Positions 56,801-64,000 of a DNA stretch of 64,000 nucleotides are shown piece after piece (position 1 is the first letter of the stretch; each line of letters opens with the position of its first letter). The position numbers were made by a program, and so were the translations under genes. Where the stretch lies: contig JAJEKV010000002.1 in assembly GCA_021234155.1 (NCBI GenBank), positions 16,405,428 through 16,469,427 on the forward strand, given 5' to 3'. The notes beneath the pieces were generated by a model. That model was not told where the DNA came from. It did not search any database and saw only the letters and a list, made by a program, of their open reading frames with translations. The stretch is from Isoetes taiwanensis (Eukaryota > Streptophyta > Lycopodiopsida > Isoetales > Isoetaceae).

Positions 56801-57489
56801 AGCATCTCGACATGAACAACTTGAGATCTTTTTTCGAACGAAACGTAAATATGCCCATCTGGATGAAATGATCCAAAACAAAATACCTCAAGGACTAAAA
56901 CCTTACATGAAATGGGTAAAAATGACATCTCATAAAACATACTACGCGCAAGCAAAAAGGAGAGAGATCTGGGGCTAAAAAATGACACAAAAAACACGTT
57001 ACATACAAAAACCAATGCAAAAAGATAAAAGACAAAAAATGAACAACCTAAGTCTCCATAAATGAAAAGTCCAACTAACTAATACCCATAAGTGTCCCTA
57101 CAACAACAAAACAAAAAGGGCCAACTAAATAGGACCATACATGAACTGCAAATTGGTTCGGCTCATGTCTATTCAACAATAACCACTAATATGCCGCTAA
57201 ACAATATTAAGGAAAGACAAAATTTCGTGCAACGATGTATATGTAACTAGCAACACAACAAAAAATTACCCCAAACAATCGAGCTAGAAAAATGTCTACT
57301 GAAAAACTTGAATCTAACAATTGTATATTGAGAGATGTGGACCCATGACCATGAAGAGAAACCCCAAACAAATGACTCTAAAGAATGGTCTAATGGAATC
57401 CAAAAATTTATGTATTGAGAGACGTGAATCCATGACCATGTAAGATACAAAAAATCCAATAAATTGCATACAAAGTGACTTGAACACAC

Positions 57490-58385
57490 GACCTCGAAAG
57501 TGAAAACCATCTACCTATCCAACACATGACACCAAATTGTGTTTAAATTTTACACTATTGATAGTATATCAGGTAAAATAGACTTACAGAAACTAACTGA
57601 CTTACAGGGAAAGGATCGTCCTGAGGAGAGTAGCGGCAGCAATCGAAATTCCTGCAAAACGATCAAGGATCGTGACACAATCCATAAGCCTCGACTTTAA
57701 CTTTAGACTCCAAGGATTAGATCCCAGCCTCTCCAAAGAGAGGTTTTCGATAACAAGCCATACTGAAAGCATTGAAGAGAATAGCTTTCCAAAAACATAA
57801 TGTATGAAACTGTCAAACTCTCTTAACCTGGACTCAATATAAAAACGAAGTTTTACCGCAGTAAACAACAGAACCGAAACTTGAGTTTGATCATGGAGGA
57901 TGAAGACCGATGAACCATCTAAGACGTTGGACATGGTCCGAATAAAAAGAGGACCCAGCAATCATCCAAACCAAAACAACGAACAATCTGATCTCCAGTA
58001 CTCTCCTGCAACAAGCCCATCATCCAGATGAACAGACTGCGAATCCAAGAGACTAATTGATTTGGCCCTTAAGAAACGAAGATGGATCCATCAAGCCATC
58101 CATTTGGGCCTTGCTTGGCTTGCTTGGCTTGACTCCATGAACAACATGTAGAAGGAGCTGGCAGAGCGCCTAGCCGCCAACGCTGCATACAAGCTCCCGG
58201 TTCAAACCAAATAGAACCAGAATCCCAGATGTGACTAGAATTGCTTAAACTAGATAATCGCTCAAGACGATTGCTCAAAAGAGATGTGGATCACTCAAAG
58301 CTCAAAAACAGATACGGATCGTTCACAACAAATCAGAAACTAATTAGGTAGGATAGAAGAAACTCTATAGCCCAAATCAGTACAA
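57490..58385. other. No gene recognised
   Basis: Unique sequence right of the duplication. A 119-codon minus-strand frame (57961-57602) is open but has no domain I know. Confidence 0.35.
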
Positions 58386-58388
58386 TAG

Positions 58389-58505
58389 AAAGGAGCTCAA
58401 GAGAACGCCGATGATTGCAAAAGAGGAAGGAGGCAGTATAAATAGGAGATGCAAGGTAAGGCGTCCCATCCAAGGAATGTCGGTTCTATTTGCAATAGAA
58501 CTGTA
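58389..58505 (+). repeat. Third, partial copy of the TATA-hairpin unit
   Basis: AAGGAGCTCAAGAGAACGCC to GGTTCTATTTGCAATAGAAC matches 43339-43450, including TATAAATA at about 58438. The hairpin's loop and second arm are altered, and similarity ends just after it. Confidence 0.8.
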
Positions 58506-58518
58506 GCATTATATTCAA

Positions 58519-58592
58519 GGAAGCTTGGCGTGGTGGTAAGCACCTAAGGTTGGAGTTGGGGGATAGTGGGTTCAAATCTGGGATGAGGGGGC
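58519..58592 (+). repeat. tRNA-derived SINE-like sequence
   Basis: A-box-like TTGGCGTGGTGGTAAGC (58525-58541) and B-box-like GGGTTCAAATCT (58568-58579) are spaced as in tRNA-derived SINEs. The arms needed for a tRNA cloverleaf are not all present. Confidence 0.5.
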
Positions 58593-58799
58593 AAAAAACA
58601 TTGCGAAAAAATACGGGGGCGTGATGGGGAATTTTGGAGTTTCTTTTTGAATTCTAAGACTCGATTTTGTCGATCACGCCCCTTTGGCTCTAGGGCCTAT
58701 TCGATGTCGTTTTGACGCGTCCCACCCCCCGCATCCGTACCCGACTTACTTCCCTAAATCTAAAAGCTGGCTCAACGTGCCCGTTCGAGCCCAGGACAT

Positions 58800-59588
58800 C
58801 TATGTAGGCACTCATCCTGTGACCCAAGGAGTGTCAGACCCATACCTGGCCCTCTTCAGTAGTGACTGACTATAAGCCTAGCACATTATAGGAATCCTGT
58901 AGCCAAGCTAGGCAAGATCCACCCCCATTTCACCATCATACCCATTATCTGGTGTTGAATCACAACATAGCATTCACAACTAGGTGGGCTCTTGTGCACA
59001 AGACGCAATTATTGGGCCTTAAGGGTTCTAACTAGAGATATATCTACTACTAGGAAGATTTCAAGTCTCTACCCACCCTTAACCCCCAGACACACAGGAG
59101 GAACAGAAAGAGAGAACATAAACATAAGCAAAATATCTCTCCTCATCTTAAAAGTACATAATAGAGAAGTTAATCATCCATCTAATCATACAAGGGTTAT
59201 CTGAAGCACAAACTATTTAGAGACTAACCAGTCTCTTGGCTAGAACCATTGTCACAAAAGGCATCCATTCTTCTGGTCTGGTTGCAGTAGCTAATGGCTT
59301 CTCCTTCTTCCAACTCTTCCCAAATCGATTTAGGGCAGAATTGGGGGTAGGGACCCAATTTGGACCCTATTCTTAGCAAGTTTCCTGTGGCCAATCGATT
59401 TGGGCCAGGTGGCACTCCCTAATTAGTTGACTTTTACTAATTAATACATTAATTAACCTAATTGGGTTATTTAACTTGCTAACAATTTAGCATAGCTAAT
59501 AAAAGCCCTTTTAGGTTAACCCAAGTTATCCCCTGGTGACGTGTCATAGTATGTATACGTATACCATATAAATACATGGAACATCACA
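58800..59588 (-). repeat. Solo LTR of the chromovirus family, minus orientation
   Basis: It begins TGTGATGTTCCATGTATTTA at 59588 on the minus strand and matches the plus-strand LTR at 30.4-31.4 kb over most of its length (for example AATCGATTTGGG and CCCACCTAGTTGTG). No polypurine tract or element body is attached on the 59.6 kb side, so it is a solo LTR. The end near 58800 is approximate. Confidence 0.8.
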
Positions 59589-60070
59589 AAGGCCACTTCC
59601 CTCATCCTCAAACACATGCCTGCCTGCATCCAGACTGGAAATCTCAGAGGAGGACTCTGCCTGGGCATTTCTGGCAACCCAGCCTCCCCTCCTGGCTTCC
59701 CTCCTCATAGACAAAAAAAAAATAGATACAACTTGAACTACCAAAGCACAAGACAGTAAGAAGGGGCAAATGTTACTTTCGATGCTGAGCAGACACCTCC
59801 AAGCTCTAGCTTCATACAGTTCAACAGGCCCGAAAACACCATGTACACTGATTTCTCACTCCAAAACAAGCAACTCTTACCTTCTAAATGGATCGACCTG
59901 CATCCTAGGCATGGTCGGGCATGCCAAGGCTACACAAATCCATCCATGAATACAGGGGAAATGAAGATTCCCTTTTGCCCTATTTGCATACCCAAAAACA
60001 TACAATATCCACCATAAACCATGTAAACCTTATGTACTAAAATATACGGTTCATGAAAACAGCAAAGCAT

Positions 60071-60146
60071 ATTCTGGGAAGGGACTCGCAAGAGACACAA
60101 AACCGGAGGAAATGACCTTATATAGTAGCTCGTCCCTCCCCAGAAT
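60071..60146. repeat. Foldback: 15-bp inverted ends, 76 bp long
   Basis: ATTCTGGGAAGGGAC at the start pairs with GTCCCTCCCCAGAAT at the end, with one mismatch. The first 32 bases also occur at 33428-33459. It may be a miniature element or a 3' terminal piece of the L1-like element. Confidence 0.6.
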
Positions 60147-62731
60147 GGCGATCCGATGGCTCGGATCGATGCTATTAATATATAAGGGACTAGCAAATGG
60201 ATTGCTATCCTATACTTGTTATGTGTGAGACTGCTCCAGTGGAGAAAAATAATACAGAGTCAATTCATCTCCTATTGAGCAGTTCATCTCTCTGTTTGAT
60301 CGTCCCTCGAAACATGCAATAGACTTTCATCATTTTTCCATGGTGGTTCTGATCAAATGACATCAGAATGGCATGGCCTATTGTAGCTGCATTGGTTTTA
60401 AATAATTTGGTTAACCTATAATGGAATTTACTTGGTTGCATATCCAACCATATAGAAGACCTTATTATAATTAGTTACCATGAATACACAAGCTCACAAC
60501 TTGACAAATAATATCAAAAACTGTAAATGTATAACTTATTGGGCATTTGGATATCCATCTGGTAAGGAGCTACGAGAGTCTATTAATGGATGCTTCCCCC
60601 ATTGGTAGTCGTAGTCCGAAGAATTATATCAGCAGACAAGAGCAAATGTCAAAGGGACGTAGCAACAAATTACCAAATCTGACTAAATTTGACAGTGAAT
60701 AACTAACCAACATATCCTTAAGTTCCAACATGTTTCCACCAACAACTTCATGCAAATTCGTTCCCTTATAAGGTTACAAGTACAAGTTTTTCCTTTCCCC
60801 AAATGAAGGAATAGAAACAACTTAAATTCCATGTCAATCCCAATACCATCTGCCAATCAGATGTTTTCTCCATTTCTTCGAATCTATTTTTTGTTTATTT
60901 TTTGCATTACTGTAGATGTTTGACTGATATAAGCACACATTTAAGAACAAAACAAGGATCTTGAAAAGAAAGTTTATAAAAGCATCATCTTCCTAATTCA
61001 ATGTTCCAATGATTCCTGCATGCACTTAGCAGGAATTTCCATTTCAAAACACCAGGTTGACAGTATCTTGGAGTGAAGCCTTTGCTTTCTCAACATCTTG
61101 CACTATCCAATAGGTCAACCATACAAAGAGTCGTCATCATCAAGAAAGAGACCGTAACATTTTCCATGTATTCACAATATCAATTACATCCATCTACTAA
61201 AAGACCGCATGGTTACACGCAACCATTGGTCAAGGAAATATGAATTAAACGAAACTATGCCTTGACCTTGCATATTTTCAGAACGTTCATGGCCGAATAT
61301 GTTCCCGAGCTCATAACCTGAGCTCCATTTATCAGAATCGAATGATCCTAGGCTCTCAGAAAGCTCGTGCAGAGAGCTTCATATTCTTTTGATTGGAAGA
61401 TGCTTTTTATCATAACTCTTCATCCGTGACTCAATTTTGAATGATTTGCTTTTGGTTGAAAAGATATCTTCAAGGGCTTTCTGATGGCATATGATATAAA
61501 CATGATTGGTTAAGTTTTTTGAGTCCAAATAGCATTTGTACAGACTAATTCAATGAGCTTTTTGAAAAGCTTGCACTCTATCATGGCCATCACAAGAAGG
61601 AATAGCAATAAGGTACACCGCGCAATAGAAGTGAATAAAAGAGGGACCCAAGTCTTGTGCATTTTTGAGGTTTTCAAACGAGAAATAATTCTCACGATAA
61701 AAGCTTCCCAACACCGGCCTCAGCGGCCTGGTATTCCGATAGTAGTTGATATCCTGCAATCTAAACTATTTGGTCCTCAGAGATCATTATTGGACGAGAA
61801 TAATACACCTGATATTGCCGGAATCTTTATCCTTAACAGGTAGTGCCGGGGATACTCTCTAAAGTGCTCTAGACTTGCAAGTTTAATGTTTTTCGCCGAC
61901 CCTTCGTGATCAAGTATAAACTATTTGTTCTGAGGGAGGAATGACCGCCATATGTATGACCATGTCTCCTGTGAAATAGACATAATTGTTACAATTAATA
62001 AAGGCTTTGGTTCTAGATACTGCTGGCATGTATGTGGAAACAAAACTGCTTCAATGCAGGCATTAGGGTCAGAGTTACCCCTACAACACAAGCATTGTGT
62101 GGAGGATAAAGTGCAAACATTGGAAAAAGGGAACATGTTGAGGTGGAAATACATCTGCATATTCCCTAGTGGACCAGGTGCTGCCACGTCAAGCTAACGA
62201 ACAGGAGCAGGTCCCTGAACTTGCAAATTATAGGGGTTGCAGAGGCAGAGACTAATGCCCTTTCAGCAGTGAACGAGGTGCAATTCATCACTAATGTCAT
62301 GCACGTGAAGTTATTGGAATCATCTCTGCTACTCGAGTGGAAGCGACAAGACCTTATCATCCTCGACATCTTTGGTTTGGTTTCAAGATGCACTCAACCG
62401 CCAACATGTTCTTCAGTATAGCAACCATATCAGGGGTGGTAGTTTTTCAGTACAGAAGGACCTCTCCCCTCTTCAATTGAGTAATTGTCAGGAGGAGATT
62501 TGCAAAATGAGGGCATGGGCGGTGTATAGAGGAGGCACAACAATCATTCTAGACCAATGACCTTCCAATCCTTGAATTGGCTATGTCTAGATAATTTAAA
62601 TAGCACAAAATTATCATTAGCGTTACATTATATTTTTTCGTACTTTTGGGCTTCCTGCCCTTTTGTTGTTGGGTCCCATGGCCAATTTAATCTAAGTGGA
62701 CGTTAAAAAACTTGTCCGTCCGTCTGTCTAT

Positions 62732-62876
62732 CAACATGTTTCATGTGTATAGATACATGTGCCAAATGTTGTAGATTACAAGAGTCGCAGATTTGTCTGT
62801 CTGTCTCTCTGACATTCAACATGTCTCTTGTGTATAGATACATGTGCCAAACGTTGTGGATTACAAGAGTCGTAGA
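62732..62876. repeat. Two 85-bp tandem units
   Basis: CAACATGTTTCATGTGTATA and the following GATACATGTGCCAAATGTTG occur at 62732 and, with a few changes, at 62817. Each is preceded by a GTCTGTC-type tract. Confidence 0.85.
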
Positions 62877-64000
62877 TCCTCCAGCAGAAATGATTACAAG
62901 AGTCTCTATTTCTCGCAGCCCCATTCAATCTCCCAGCAGCTCTACAGAGGCCCTATTTGAAACTTGAACTCAAGACCAACTGTCAGATCTTTCCATCCTT
63001 GAAAAAAAGGACTGTATCCTTCAGTTAATGCAAGAAGTTCAAGCGAAGAGCGCAACCAATCACCTGGGATTCACTCAGCATCCCCTTAAACTGGTGGCTT
63101 CTGTTTCAAGAGAAAAAACAAACAAAACATATAATTGATAGTGTTGCATCAACATGCATGGTACACTGCAAGCTTGAAAACTCAGTACTGTTTATTGATC
63201 TATCAAACGAAATTACCTTATCGAATACATGGTATAACATATCCAAAAATCGAAAGCCTCTTCTTATATCTTGTCCTAGAGTATTATAGAAAGTTAATGA
63301 ATTAGAAAATTGATCCAACTTGAAAATGTGCTCTGATAAATATATCTCTATTAAATGGCCATCTCTTGTCCAATAAGCCCATGTGAGCCCTCACCTTTCG
63401 ACGTGATTATAAAACAAAGTCTTATTTTGAACTGTCATTGTAGTTTGATCAAATGACTAAAAGAATTCATTACTTAGAGCATATCTTCAACAACTTTTCG
63501 TAAATTTTTGAACCAAAGACCAACATTTTTCCAGAAACAATTTCTAGCCTTGATGAAATTAAACGAGGACATTGGACCGACAGCTCTAAAATCATATCCC
63601 ATTTGCCACAATCTCCATAGCAGAATCACTCTGACGTCAAAAGCATATGCTAAACTTCAAAAGTCAATAGCAGTTGAGCTGAACAATACGAAGAAAAAGA
63701 TTTGATGCAGGGTACAATATTCCATGTAAAAACCCCCATGGATTAAGCTATAGTCAGTGTCAGTCGTTGCTTGCTCGCGAACATCTAGCTTAGCTAAATG
63801 AAAGCATGCAAATTCTACATAGCTTTCACCTTGATGTGCATAAGTATTAGACATATGAATTCCCTTTAAAGCTTAGAAGATTTTCTCACGACTTTTTGAA
63901 TCTCATCTCGCAAAGGTAGCATGAATTTGAAGTCCACAGTGCGAAATCAACTCTATTTGGGAGCCTTCTTAATCCTTTCCTTTCTTACGTTTTTGCCCCA

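Larger units (their letters stand above)
47073..57486 (+). repeat. Tandem segmental duplication, copy 2
   Basis: Same order as copy 1, slightly shorter through many tiny indels at CAG/CTG sites. From about 53100 to 57480 it is almost identical to 42700-47070. After 57486 the sequence (CACGACCTCG) has no counterpart in copy 1, so this marks the original right edge. Confidence 0.95.
59600..64000. other. No gene recognised apart from small repeats
   Basis: AT-rich sequence with only short open frames. Plus-strand stretches at 61952-62197 and 63508-63705 are open but unrecognised. A foldback at 60071 and a tandem repeat at 62732 are listed separately. Confidence 0.4.

Noticed and set aside
58519-58592. 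A tRNA gene
   Set aside because: A- and B-box-like sequences are present, but the acceptor and anticodon stems do not pair, so it is SINE-like only.

Overview
This window looks like repeat-rich nuclear DNA of a land plant. The evidence is chromodomain-bearing Ty3 retrotransposons (chromoviruses), a MULE transposase with a SWIM finger, L1-type LINE pieces, a plant UDP-glycosyltransferase fragment, short GT-AG introns and tRNA-derived SINE-like sequences. The main transposase-like family here is, from memory, commoner in seedless plants, algae and aquatic animals than in flowering plants, so a fern, lycophyte or bryophyte is my guess; the species is not determined. No intact housekeeping gene was recognised.

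Layout. 1-3.4 kb: a broken, unrecognised coiled-coil ORF. 3.8-6.1 kb: a decayed MULE (minus). 6.3-8.2 kb: a GC-rich segment and an LTR (minus). 8.8 kb: a glycosyltransferase scrap. 10.4-14.8 kb: a decayed chromovirus (minus). 17.5-18.1 kb: a LINE 3' end. 19-21 kb: small repeats. 21.8-26.4 kb: a decayed relative (plus) of the transposase-like gene described next, with a 1.9 kb intron holding a CACC-rich microsatellite. 27.8-31.4 kb: a partly deleted chromovirus (plus) with a duplicated LTR start. 33.6-57.5 kb: the main object. 58.5-64 kb: a SINE-like piece, a solo LTR, small repeats and no gene I can support.

The main object is a complete-looking 7,684-bp DNA transposon at 34609-42292. It has perfect 29-bp terminal inverted repeats, a 4-bp target duplication (AAAG) and three genes filling the interior. 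Gene A (plus) encodes a coiled-coil protein with a RING-H2-like finger. Gene B (plus) encodes an FCP1/NIF-type HAD phosphatase-like protein. Gene C (minus) encodes a large DDE-like protein with zinc-binding cysteine clusters. The transposon sits inside an L1-like ORF1 gene: joining the two flanks across one AAAG copy restores the ORF1 frame. I do not know a described transposon with this gene set; the 4-bp target duplication makes the Sola superfamily the first thing to compare.

From 36631 a block of about 10.4 kb is repeated in tandem (copy 2: 47073-57486). It carries the end of gene A, all of genes B and C, the right terminal repeat and about 4.8 kb of flank. Almost every difference between the copies falls on a CAG or CTG trinucleotide and is a scrambled small indel or substitution. 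This is what nanopore miscalling at CHG-methylated cytosines would give. Many frameshifts in genes A, B and C are therefore probably sequence errors rather than decay.
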